Origin: Hydractinia symbiolongicarpus | Lineage: Eukaryota; Cnidaria; Hydrozoa; Anthoathecata; Hydractiniidae | DNA: 64,000 nt | Reading direction: 5' to 3' | Assembly (NCBI RefSeq): GCF_029227915.1 | Contig: NC_079885.1 | Location: forward strand, 124,001 to 188,000 | In this document: positions 35,359-46,884 of the stretch, one piece after another | Numbering within the stretch: the first letter of the stretch is position 1 | Layout of the letters: each line of letters starts with the position of its first letter | Notes under the pieces: generated by a model | Databases searched by the model: none | The model's input: the letters and a program-made list of their open reading frames with translations, nothing else | Told to the model about the DNA's origin: nothing | Translations under genes and position numbers: made by a program

Positions 35359-36982
35359 TTCACCACTAAAACGCATGAGACTTGTAGTTTTTAAAAATGT
35401 TTTCATTTTTGATGAGACGCTGAATAAAAGAAGTTTAATCGCCGGCAAACGAAAACCCGCCATTTCCCGTAAACCCTGGACTCGGCCCGTATAATCAAAA
35501 GTATACAAAGAAAGTACCCAGGGAGTAAACTCATTTCCCAAACGATTTTTTAAATTATTTTTTCACCACTAAAACGCATGAGACTTGTAGTTTTCAAAAA
35601 TGTTTTCATTTTTGATGAGACGCTGAATGAAAGAAGTTTAATCGCCGGCAAACGAAAACCTGTGATTTCCCGTAAATCCCGGACTCGGCCCGTATAGTCA
35701 AAGGTATACAAAGAAAGTACCCAGGGAGTAAACTCATTTCCCGAACGATTTTTTAAATTACTTTTTCACCACTAAAACGCATGAGACTTGTAGTTTTTAA
35801 AAATGTTTTCATTTTTGATGAGACGCTGAATAAAAGAAGTTTAATCGCCGGCAAACGAAAACCCGCCATTTCCCGTAAACCCTGGACTCGGCCCGTATAA
35901 TCAAAAGTATACAAAGAAAGTACCCAGGGATTAAACTCATTTCCCGAACGATTTTTTAAATTATTTTTTCACCACTAAAACGCATGAGACTTGTAGTTTT
36001 CAAAAATGTTTTCATTTTTGATGAGACGCTGAATGAAAGAAGTTTAATCGCCGGCAAACGAAACCCTGCGATTTCCCGTAAATCCCGGACTCGGCCCGTA
36101 TAGTCAAAAGTATAATAAGAAAGTACCCAGGGTGTAAACTCATTTCCCGAACGATTTTTTAAATTACTTTTTCACCACTAAAACGCATGAGACTTGTAGT
36201 TTTTAAAAATGTTTTCATTTTTGATGAGACGCTGAATAAAAGAAGTTTAATCGCCGGCAAACGAAAACCCGCCATTTCCCGTAAACCCTGGACTCGGCCC
36301 GTATAATCAAAAGTATACAAAGAAAGTACCCAGGGAGTAAACTCATTTCCCAAACGATTTTTTAAATTATTTTTTCACCACTAAAACGCATGAGACTTGT
36401 AGTTTTCAAAAATGTTTTCATTTTTGATGAGACGCTGAATGAAAGAAGTTTAATCGCCGGCAAACGAAAACCTGTGATTTCCCGTAAATCCCGGACTCGG
36501 CCCGTATAGTCAAAGGTATACAAAGAAAGTACCCAGGGAGTAAACTCATTTCCCGAACGATTTTTTAAATTACTTTTTCACCACTAAAACGCATGAGACT
36601 TGTAGTTTTTAAAAATGTTTTCATTTTTGATGAGACGCTGAATAAAAGAAGTTTAATCGCCGGCAAACGAAAACCCGCCATTTCCCGTAAACCCTGGACT
36701 CGGCCCGTATAATCAAAAGTATACAAAGAAAGTACCCAGGGAGTAAACTCATTTCCCGAACGATTTTTTAAATTATTTTTTCACCACTAAAACGCATGAG
36801 ACTTGTAGTTTTCAAAAATGTTTTCATTTTTGATGAGACGCTGAATGAAAGAAGTTTAATCGCCGGCAAACGAAAACCTGCGATTTCCCGTAAATCCCGG
36901 ACTCGGCCCGTATAGTCAAAAGTATAATAAGAAAGTACCCAGGGTGTAAACTCATTTCCCGAACGATTTTTTAAATTATTAT
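35359..36982. repeat. 812-bp tetramer, two copies, with strict alternation of dyad alleles
   Basis: Monomers start every 203 bp from 35359. Successive monomers alternate between TTTTTAAAAATG and TTTTCAAAAATG, and between CCCGCC with GAATAAAAG and CCTG(T/C)G with GAATGAAAG. The four-monomer set with AAGGTATAC and AGTATAATAAG repeats at +812 bp. Copy B of the segmental duplication carries it again at about 40231-41853. Confidence 0.87.
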
Positions 36983-37170
36983 TTCACCACTGAAGCCCAT
37001 GAGACTTGTAGTTTTTAAAAATGTTTTCATTTTTGATGAGACGCTGAATAAAAGACGTTTAATCGCCGGCAAACGAAAACCCGCTATTTTCCGTAAACCC
37101 CAGACTCGGCCCGCATAGTCAAAAGTATACAAAGAAAGTACCCAGGGAGTAAACTCATTTCCCGAACGAT

Positions 37171-37361
37171 TTTTTAAATTATTATTTCACCACTGAAGCC
37201 CATGAGACTTGTAGTTTATAAAAATGTTTTCATTTTTGATGAGACGCTGAATAAAAGAAGTTAAATCGCCGGCAAACGAAAACCCGCCATTTCCCGTAAA
37301 CCCTGGACTCAGCCCGTATAATCAAAAGTATACAAAGGAAGTACCCAGGGAGTAAACTCAT
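37171..37361. repeat. Single linking monomer between the two large copies
   Basis: This monomer (CACTGAAGCCC, GTTTATAAAAATG, GAAGTTAAATCG, CTCAGCCCG, AAGGAAGTACC) belongs to the fifth type of the seven-monomer repeat. It separates copies A and B, which are otherwise adjacent. It equals the type at 32720, 34141 and 37593, and so marks the register at which the duplication joined. Confidence 0.8.
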
Positions 37362-40300
37362 TTCCCGAACGATTTTTTAAATTATTTTTTCACCACTAAA
37401 ACGCATGAGACTTGTAGTTTTCAAAAATGTTTTCATTTTTGATGAGACGCTGAATGAAAGAAGTTTAATCGCCGGCAAACGAAAACCTGCGATTTCCCGT
37501 AAATCCTGGACTCGGCCCGTATAGTCAAAAGTATAATAAGAAAGTACCCAGGGTGTAAACTCATTTCCCGAACGATTTTTTAAATTATTATTTCACCACT
37601 GAAGCCCATGAGACTTGTAGTTTATAAAAATGTTTTCATTTTTGATGAGACGCTGAATAAAAGAAGTTAAATCGCCGGCAAACGAAAACCCGCCATTTCC
37701 CGTAAACCCTGGACTCAGCCCGTATAATCAAAAGTATACAAAGGAAGTACCCAGGGAGTAAATTGATTTCCCGAACGTTTTTTTAAATTATTTTTTCACC
37801 ACTAAAACGCATGACACTTGTAGTTTTCAAAAATGTTTTCATTTTTGATGAGACGCTGAATAAAAGACGTTTAATCGCCGGCAAACGAAAACCCGCTATT
37901 TTCCGTAAACCCCAGACTCGGCCCGCATAGTCAAAAGTATACAAAGAAAGTACCCAGGGAGTAAACTCATTTCCCGAACGATTTTTTAAATTATTTTTTC
38001 AGCACTAAAGCCCATGAGACTTGTAGTTTTTAAAAATGTTTTCATTTTTGATGAGACGCTGAATGAAAGAAGTTTAATCGCCGGCAAACGAAAACCCGCC
38101 ATTTCCCGTAAACCCTGGACTCAGCCCGTATAATCAAAAGTATACAAAGAAAGTACCCAGGGAGTAAACTGATTTCCCGAACGATTTTTTAAATTATTTT
38201 TTCACCACTAAAACGCAAGACACTTGTAGTTTTTAAAAATGTTTTCATTTTTGATGAGACGCTGAATAAAAGACGTTTAATCGCCGGCAAACGAAAACCT
38301 GCGATTTCCCGTAAATCCCGGACTCGGCCCGTATAGTCAAAAGTATACAAAGAAAGTACCCAGGGAGTAAACTCATTTCCAGAACGATTTTTTAAATTAT
38401 TTTTTCACCACTAAAACGCATAAAACTTGTAGTTTTTAAAAATGTTTTCATTTTTGATGAGACGCTGAATAAAAGAAGTTTAATCGCCGGCAAACGAAAA
38501 CCCGCGATTTCCCGTAAACCCTGGACTCGGCCCGTATAATCAAAAGTATACAAAGAAAGTACCCAGGGAGTAAACTCATTTCCCGAACGATTTTTTAAAT
38601 TATTTTTTCACCACTAAAACGCATGAGACTTGTAGTTTTTAAAAATGTTTTCATTTTTGATAAGACGCTGAATAAAAGAAGTTTAATCGCCGGCAAACGA
38701 AAACCCGCCATTTCCCGTAAACCCTGGACTCGGCTCGTATAATCAAAAGTATACAAAGAAAGTACCCAGGGAGTACACTCATTTCCCGAACGATTTTTTA
38801 AATTATTTTTTCACCACTAAAACGCATGAGACTTGTAGTTTTCAAAAATGTTTTCATTTTTGATGAGACGCTGAATGAAAGAAGTTTAATCGCCGGCAAA
38901 CGAAAACCTGCGATTTCCCGTAAATCCTGGACTCGGCCCGTATAGTCAAAAGTATAATAAGAAAGTACCCAGGGTGTAAACTCATTTCCCGAACGATTTT
39001 TTAAATTATTATTTCACCACTGAAGCCCATGAGACTTGTAGTTTATAAAAATGTTTTCATTTTTGATGAGACGCTGAATAAAAGAAGTTAAATCGCCGGC
39101 AAACGAAAACCCGCCATTTCCCGTAAACCCTGGACTCAGCCCGTATAATCAAAAGTATACAAAGGAAGTACCCAGGGAGTAAATTGATTTCCCGAACGTT
39201 TTTTTAAATTATTTTTTCACCACTAAAACGCATGACACTTGTAGTTTTCAAAAATGTTTTCATTTTTGATGAGACGCTGAATAAAAGACGTTTAATCGCC
39301 GGCAAACGAAAACCCGCTATTTTCCGTAAACCCCAGACTCGGCCCGCATAGTCAAAAGTATACAAAGAAAGTACCCAGGGAGTAAACTCATTTCCCGAAC
39401 GATTTTTTAAATTATTTTTTCAGCACTAAAACGCATGAGACTTGTAGTTTTTAAAAATGTTTTCATTTTTGATGAGACGGTGAATAAAAGAAGTTTAATT
39501 GCCGGCAAACGAAAACCTGCGATTTCCCGTAAATCCTGGACTCGGCCCGTATAGTCAAAAGTATACAAAGAAAGTACCAAGGGAGTAAACTCATTTCCAG
39601 AACGATTTTTTAAATTATTTTTTCACCACTAAAACGGATAAGACTTGTAGTTTTTAAAAATGTTTTCATTTTTGATGAGACGCTGAATAAAAGAAGTTTA
39701 ATCGCCGGCAAACGAAAACCCGCGATTTCCCGTAAATCCCGGGCTTGGCCCGTATAGTCAAAATTATACAAAGAAAGTACCCAGGGAGTAAACTCATTTC
39801 CCGAACGATTTTTTAAATTACTTTTTCACCACTAAAACGCATGAGACTTGTAGTTTTTAAAGATATTTTCATTTTTGATGAGACGCTGAATAAAAGAAGT
39901 TTAATCGCCGGCAAACGAAAACCCGCCATTTCCCGTAAACCCTGGACTCGGCCCGTATAATCAAAAGTATACAAAGAAAGTACCCAGGGAGTAAACTCAT
40001 TTCCCGAACGATTTTTTAAATTATTTTTTTACCACTAAAACGCATGAGACTTGTAGTTTTCAAAAATGTTTCCATTTTTGATGAGACGCTGAATGAAAGA
40101 AGTTTAATCGCCGGCAAACGAAAACCCGCGATTTTCCGTAAATCCCGGGCTTGGCCCGTATAGTCAAAAGTATACAAAGAAAGTACCCAGGGAGTAAACT
40201 CATTTCCCGAACGATTTTTTAAATTACTTTTTCACCACTAAAACGCATGAGACTTGTAGTTTTTAAAAATGTTTTCATTTTTGATGAGACGCTGAATAAA

Positions 40301-42042
40301 AGAAGTTTAATCGCCGGCAAACGAAAACCCGCCATTTCCCGTAAACCCTGGACTCGGCCCGTATAATCAAAAGTATACAAAGAAAGTACCCAGGGAGTAA
40401 ACTCATTTCCCAAACGATTTTTTAAATTATTTTTTCACCACTAAAACGCATGAGACTTGTAGTTTTCAAAAATGTTTTCATTTTTGATGAGACGCTGAAT
40501 GAAAGAAGTTTAATCGCCGGCAAACGAAAACCTGTGATTTCCCGTAAATCCCGGACTCGGCCCGTATAGTCAAAGGTATACAAAGAAAGTACCCAGGGAG
40601 TAAACTCATTTCCCGAACGATTTTTTAAATTACTTTTTCACCACTAAAACGCATGAGACTTGTAGTTTTTAAAAATGTTTTCATTTTTGATGAGACGCTG
40701 AATAAAAGAAGTTTAATCGCCGGCAAACGAAAACCCGCCATTTCCCGTAAACCCTGGACTCGGCCCGTATAATCAAAAGTATACAAAGAAAGTACCCAGG
40801 GATTAAACTCATTTCCCGAACGATTTTTTAAATTATTTTTTCACCACTAAAACGCATGAGACTTGTAGTTTTCAAAATGTTTTCATTTTTGATGAGACGC
40901 TGAATGAAAGAAGTTTAATCGCCGGCAAACGAAACCCTGCGATTTCCCGTAAATCCCGGACTCGGCCCGTATAGTCAAAAGTATAATAAGAAAGTACCCA
41001 GGGTGTAAACTCATTTCCCGAACGATTTTTTAAATTACTTTTTCACCACTAAAACGCATGAGACTTGTAGTTTTTAAAAATGTTTTCATTTTTGATGAGA
41101 CGCTGAATAAAAGAAGTTTAATCGCCGGCAAACGAAAACCCGCCATTTCCCGTAAACCCTGGACTCGGCCCGTATAATCAAAAGTATACAAAGAAAGTAC
41201 CCAGGGAGTAAACTCATTTCCCAAACGATTTTTTAAATTATTTTTTCACCACTAAAACGCATGAGACTTGTAGTTTTCAAAAATGTTTTCATTTTTGATG
41301 AGACGCTGAATGAAAGAAGTTTAATCGCCGGCAAACGAAAACCTGTGATTTCCCGTAAATCCCGGACTCGGCCCGTATAGTCAAAGGTATACAAAGAAAG
41401 TACCCAGGGAGTAAACTCATTTCCCGAACGATTTTTTAAATTACTTTTTCACCACTAAAACGCATGAGACTTGTAGTTTTTAAAAATGTTTTCATTTTTG
41501 ATGAGACGCTGAATAAAAGAAGTTTAATCGCCGGCAAACGAAAACCCGCCATTTCCCGTAAACCCTGGACTCGGCCCGTATAATCAAAAGTATACAAAGA
41601 AAGTACCCAGGGAGTAAACTCATTTCCCGAACGATTTTTTAAATTATTTTTTCACCACTAAAACGCATGAGACTTGTAGTTTTCAAAAATGTTTTCATTT
41701 TTGATGAGACGCTGAATGAAAGAAGTTTAATCGCCGGCAAACGAAAACCTGCGATTTCCCGTAAATCCCGGACTCGGCCCGTATAGTCAAAAGTATAATA
41801 AGAAAGTACCCAGGGTGTAAACTCATTTCCCGAACGATTTTTTAAATTATTATTTCACCACTGAAGCCCATGAGACTTGTAGTTTTTAAAAATGTTTTCA
41901 TTTTTGATGAGACGCTGAATAAAAGACGTTTAATCGCCGGCAAACGAAAACCCGCTATTTTCCGTAAACCCCAGACTCGGCCCGCATAGTCAAAAGTATA
42001 CAAAGAAAGTACCCAGGGAGTAAACTCATTTCCCGAACGATT
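37362..42042. repeat. ~4.68-kb segmental duplication, copy B
   Basis: Copy of 32490-37170. Differences noticed: T at 38735 (C at 33863), A at 39579 (C at 34707), T at 40030 (C at 35158), and one A lost near 40877 (TTCAAAATG), which shifts the offset to 4,871. This is very high identity for 4.68 kb of satellite and implies a very recent event. An assembly artefact should be excluded. Confidence 0.9.
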
Positions 42043-42057
42043 TTTTAAATTATTTTT

Positions 42058-43884
42058 TCAGCACTAAAACGCATGAGACTTGTAGTTTTTAAAAATGTTT
42101 TCATTTTTGATGAGACGGTGAATAAAAGAAGTTTAATTGCCGGCAAACGAAAACCTGCGATTTCCCGTAAATCCTGGACTCGGCCCGTATAGTCAAAAGT
42201 ATACAAAGAAAGTACCCAGGGAGTAAACTCATTTCCCAAACGATTTTTTAAATTATTATTTCACCACTAAAACGCATGAGACTTGTAGTTTTCAAGAATG
42301 TTTTCATTTTTGATGAGACGCTGAATAAAAGCAGTTTAATCGCCGGCAAACGAAAACCTGCGATTTCCCGTAAATCCCGGACTCGGCCCGTATAGTCAAA
42401 AGTATACAAAGAAAGTACCCAGGGAGTAAACTCATTTCCAGAACGATTTTTTAAATTATTTTTTCACCACTAAAACGCATAAGACTTGTAGTTTTTAAAA
42501 ATGTTTTCATTTTTGATGAGACGCTGAATAAAAGAAGTTTAATCGCCGGCAAACGAAAACCCGCCATTTCCCGTAAACCCTGAACTCGGCCCGTATAATC
42601 AAAAGTATACAAAGAAAGTACCCAGGGAGTAAACTCATTTCCCGAACAATTTTTTAAATTATTTTTTCACCACTAAAACGCATGACACTTGTAGTTTTCA
42701 AAAATGTTTTCATTTTTGATGAGACGCTGAATAAAAGAAGTTTAATCGCCGGCAAACGAAAACCTGTGATTTCCCGTAAATCCCGTACTCGGCCCGTATA
42801 GTCAAAAGTATACAAAGAAAGTATCCAGGGTGTAAACTCATTTCCCGAACGATTTTTTAAATTATTATTTCACCACTAAAGCCCATGAGACTTGTAGTTT
42901 TTAAAAATGTTTTCATTTTTGATGAGACGCTGAATAAAAGAAGTTAAATCGCCGGCAAACGAAAACCCGCCATTTCCCGTAAACCCTGGACTCAGCCCGT
43001 ATAATCAAAAGTATACAAAGAAAGTACCCAGGGAGTAAACTGATTTCCCGAACGATTTTTTAAGATATTTTTTCACCACTAAAACGCATGACACTTGTAG
43101 TTTTCAAAAATGTTTTCATTTTTGATGAGACGCTGAATAAAAGACGTTTAATGGCCGGCAAACGAAAACCCGCTATTTTCCGTAAACCCCAAACTCGGCC
43201 CGCATAGTCAAAAGTATACAAAGAAAGTACCCAGGGAGTAAACTCATTTCCCGAACGATTTTTTAAATTATTTTCTAACCACTAAAACGCATGAGACTTG
43301 TAGTTTTCAAAAATGTTTTCATTTTTGATGAGACGGTGAATAAAAGAAGTTTAATTGCCGGCAAACGAAAACCTGCGATTTCCCGTAAATCCTGGACTCG
43401 GCCCGTATAGTCAAAAGTATACAAAGAAAGTACCCAGGGAGTAAACTCATTTCCCAAACGATTTTTTAAAATATTATTTCACCACTAAAACGCATGAGAC
43501 TTGTAGTTTTCAAGAATGTTTTCATTTTTGATGAGACGCTGAATAAAAGCAGTTTAATCGCCGGCAAACGAAAACCTGCGATTTCCCGTAAATCCCGGAC
43601 TCGGCCCGTATAGTCAAAAGTATACCAAAGAAAGTACCCAGGGAGTAAACTCATTTCCAGAACGATTTTTTAAATTATTTTTTCACCACTAAAACGCATA
43701 AGACTTGTAGTTTTTAAAAATGTTTTCATTTTTGATGAGACGCTGAATAAAAAAAGTTTAATCGCCGGCAAACGAAAACCCGCGATTTCCCGTAAATCTC
43801 AGGCTTGGCCCGTATAGTCAAAAGTATACAAAGAAAGTACCCAGGGAGTAAACTCATTTCCCGAACGATTTTTTAAATTACTTT
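42058..43884. repeat. Transition block carrying the X-Y-Z trimer of the right domain
   Basis: Monomers at about 43073 (GACACTTG, GACGTTTAATGG, CCCGCTATTTTCCG), 43276 (GACGGTG, AATTGCC) and 43479 (CAAGAATG, AAAAGCAG, GTATACCAAAG) form the trimer seen again near 55.2, 57.8, 58.7 and 61.1 kb. The block also has private changes: TTTTCTAACCACT, TTAAAATATTA and TTAAGATATT. It connects domain IV with domain VII. Confidence 0.83.
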
Positions 43885-45510
43885 TTCACCACTAAAACGC
43901 ATGAGACTTGTAGTTTTTAAAAATGTCTTCATTTTTGATAAGACGCTGAATAAAAGAAGTTTAATCGCCGGCAAACGAAAACCTGCGATTTCCCGTAAAT
44001 CCTGGACTCGGCCCGTATAGTCAAAAGTATACAAAGAAAGTACCCAGGGAGTAAACTCATTTCCCAAACGATTTTTTAAATTATTATTTCACCACTAAAG
44101 CCCATGAGACTTGGAGTTTTTAAAAATGTTTTCGTTTTTGATGAGACGCTGAATAAAAGAAGTTTAATCGCCGGCAAACGAAAACCCGCCATTTCCCGTA
44201 AATCCCGGACTCGGCCCGTATAGTTAAAAGTATACAAGGAAAGTACCCAGTGAGTAAACTCATTTCCCGAACGAATTTTTAAATTATTTTTTCGCCACTA
44301 AAACGTATGAGACTTGTAGTTTTCAAAAATGTTTTAATTTTTGATGAGACGCTGAATAAAAGAAGTTTAATCGCCGGCAAACGAAAACCTGCGATTTCCC
44401 GTAAATCCCGGACTCGGCCCGTATAGTCAAAAGTATACAAAGAAAGTACCCAGGGTGTAAACTCATTTCCCAAACGATTTTTTAAATTATTATTTCACCA
44501 CTAAAGCCCATGAGACTTGTAGTTTTTAAAAATGTTTTCATTTATGATGAGACGCTGAATAAAAGAAGTTTAATCGCCGGCAAACGAAAACCCGCGATTT
44601 CCCGTAAATCCCGGACTCGGCCCGTATAGTTAAAAGTATACAAGGAAAGTACCCAGTGAGTAAACTCATTCCCGAACAAATTTTTAAATTATTTTTTTAC
44701 CACTAAAGCGTATGAGACTTGTAGTTTTCAAAAATGTTTTCATTTTTGATGAGACGCTGAATAAAAAAGGTTTAATCGCCGGCAAACGAAAACCTGCGAT
44801 TTCCCGTAAATCCCGGACTCGGCCCGTATAGTCAAAAGTATACAAAGAAAGTACCCAGGGTGTAAACTCATTTCCCGAACGATTTTTTAAATTATTTTTT
44901 CACCACTAAAACGCATGAGACTTGTAGTTTTCAAAAATATTTTCATTTTTGATGAGACGCGGAATAAAAGAAGTTTAATCGCCGGCAAACGAAAACCTGT
45001 GATTTCCCGTAAATCCCGTACTCGGCCCGTATAGTCAAAAGTATACAAAGAGAGTACCCAGGGAGTAAACTCATTTCCCAAACGATTTTTTAAATTATTA
45101 TTTCACCACTAAAGCTCATGAGACTTGTAGTTTTTAAAAATGTTTTCATTTTTGATAAGGTTCTGAATAAAAGAACTTTAATCGCCGGCAAACGAAAACC
45201 CGCAATTTCCCGTAAATCCCGGTCTCGACCGGTATAGTCAAAAGTATACAAGGAAAGTACCCAGAGAGTAAACTTATTTCCCTAACGAATTTTTAAATTA
45301 TTTTTTCACCACTAAAACGCATGAGACTTGTAGTTTTCAAAAATGTTTTCATTCTTGATGAGACGCTGAATAAAAGAAGTTTAATCGCCGGCAAACGAAA
45401 ACCTGCGATTTCCCGTAAATTCCGGACTCGGCCCGTATAGTCAAAAGTATACAAAGAAAGTACCCAGGGAGTAAACTCATTTCCCGAACGATTTTTTATA
45501 TTATTTTTTT
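43885..45510. repeat. Divergent satellite monomers
   Basis: Eight monomers carry many changes seen nowhere else in the window: ATGTCTTC, GACTTGGAG, TTTTCGTTTTTG, TTTATGATGAG, AAAAAAGGTTT, ACGCGGAATAAAAG, AAAGCTCATGAG with GATAAGGTTCTG, and CGACCGGTATAG. Higher-order copies of these monomers are not seen. Low homogenisation suggests an older, exchange-poor zone between two active domains. Confidence 0.85.
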
Positions 45511-45711
45511 TACCACTAAACGCATGAGACTTGTAGTTTTCAAAAATATTTTCATATTTGATGGGACGCTGAATAAAAGAAGTTTATTCGCCCGCAAACG
45601 AAAATCCGCGATTTCCCGTAAATCCCGGACACGGCCCGTATAGTAAAAAGCATACAAAGAAAGTACCCAGGTAGTAAACTCATTTCCCGAACGATTTTTT
45701 AAATTATTTTT
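45511..45711. repeat. Subfamily G monomer (201 bp), first copy
   Basis: Defined by TTTTTTTACCACTAAACGC, AAAAATATTTTCATATTTG, GATGGGACG, GAAAATCCGCG and CCAGGTAGTAAACTC. Later copies also have CATATCCCG near their right end; this one keeps CATTTCCCG and has TTTATTCGCCCG and GGACACGG. Two base changes break the monomer dyad. It occurs only in the right third of the window. Confidence 0.88.
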
Positions 45712-45872
45712 TCACCACTAAAACGCATGAGACTTGTAGTTTTCAAAAATGTTTTCATTTTTGATGAGACGCTTTCCCGTAAATCAGGGGCTTGGCCCGT
45801 ATAGTCGAATGTATACAAAGAAAGTACCCAGGGAGTAAACTCATTTCCCGAACGATTTTTTAAATTTTTTTT
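45712..45872. repeat. Short 161-bp monomer with a 42-bp internal deletion
   Basis: GATGAGACGCT is followed directly by TTCCCGTAAATC, so monomer positions of about 63-104, including GCCGGC and the purine-rich stretch, are missing. Next comes CAGGGGCTTGGCCC and the unusual AGTCGAATGTATAC. It is the only clearly deleted monomer in the window and sits beside the first G monomer. Confidence 0.92.
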
Positions 45873-46683
45873 TCACCACTAAAATGCATGAGACTTGTAG
45901 TTTTCAAAAATGTTTTCATTTTTGATGAGACGCTTAATGAAAGCGGTTTAATCGCCGGAAAAAGAAAACCCGCGATTTCCCGTAAATCCTGGACTCGGCC
46001 CGTATAGTCAAAAGTATACAAAGAAAGTACCCAGGGTATAAACTCATTTCCCAAAAAAATTTTTAAATTATTATTTCACCACTAAAACGCATGAGACTTG
46101 TAGTTTTTAAAAATGTTTTTATTTTTGATGACACGCTGAATAAAAGAAGTTTAATCGCCGGCAAACGAAAACCCGCGATTTCCCGTAAATCCCGGCTTGG
46201 CCCGTATAGTCAAAAGTATACAAAAGAAAGTACCCAGGGAGTAAACTCATTTCCCGAACGATTTTTTAAATTATTTTTTCACCACTAAAACGCATGAGAC
46301 TTGTAGTTCTCAAAAATATTTTCATTTTTGATGAGACGCTGAATAAAAGCAGTTTAATCGCCGGCAAACGAAAACCTGCGATTTCCCTAAATCCCGGACT
46401 CGCCCGTATAGTCAAAAGTATACAAAGAAAGTACCCAGGGAGTAAACTCATTTCCAGAACGATTTTTCAAATTATTTTTTCACCACTAAAACGCATAAGA
46501 CTTGTAGTTTTTAAAAATGTTTTCATTTTTGATGAGACGCTGAATAAAAGAAGTTTAATCGCCGGCAAACGAAAACCTGCGATTTCCCGTAAATCCCGGG
46601 CTTGGCCCGTATAGTCAAAAGTATAAAAAGAAAGTACCCAGGGAGTAAACTCATTTCCCGAACGATTTTTTAAATTATTTTTT
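45873..46683. repeat. Four variant monomers
   Basis: The first has AATGCATGAG, CGCTTAATGAAAGCGG and GGAAAAAGAAAACC. The others introduce ATCCCGGCTTGGCCC with TACAAAAGAAAG, GTAGTTCTCAAAAAT with AAAAGCAG and TTTCCCTAAATCC (a two-base loss), and a type A copy. These alleles become dominant from 48 to 53 kb. A 106-codon frame here simply runs across monomers whose indels happen to keep it open. Confidence 0.82.
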
Positions 46684-46884
46684 TACCACTAAACGCATGA
46701 GACTTGTAGTTTTCAAAAATATTTTCATATTTGATGGGACGCTGAATAAAAGAAGTTTAATCGCCGGCAAACGAAAATCCGCGATTTCCCGTAACTCCCG
46801 GACTCGGCCCGTATAGTCAAAAGTATACAAAGAAAGTACCCAGGTAGTAAACTCATATCCCGAACGATTTTTTAAATTATTTTT
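46684..46884. repeat. Subfamily G monomer (201 bp), second copy
   Basis: Carries the full set of G markers: TTTTTTTACCACTAAACGC, ATATTTTCATATTTG, GATGGGACG, GAAAATCCGCG, CCAGGTAG and CATATCCCG. It is followed by the H-type monomer with CTCGGACCG and GTAAGCTC. The same G-H order recurs at 53980, 56822, 60273 and 62101. Confidence 0.9.

Larger units (their letters stand above)
32490..37170. repeat. ~4.68-kb segmental duplication, copy A (23 monomers)
   Basis: All markers recur at +4,872 bp (24 monomer lengths): CACTGAAGCCC at 34142 and 39014, TTTTTAAAGATATT at 34981 and 39853, AATGTTTCCATTT at 35189 and 40061, and AAACCCTGCG at 36061 and 40932. Similarity starts near 32490 (GTACACTC here, GTAAACTC in copy B) and stops near 37170. 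The segment spans part of the 1,421-bp repeats and the following tetramers. Confidence 0.92.

Noticed and set aside
46294-46614. A 106-codon plus-strand frame crossing two monomers
   Set aside because: It is open only because a TTTCCCTAAATCC two-base loss and a CTCGCCCG loss happen to restore frame. The protein is the satellite translated twice, with no domain or initiation context.
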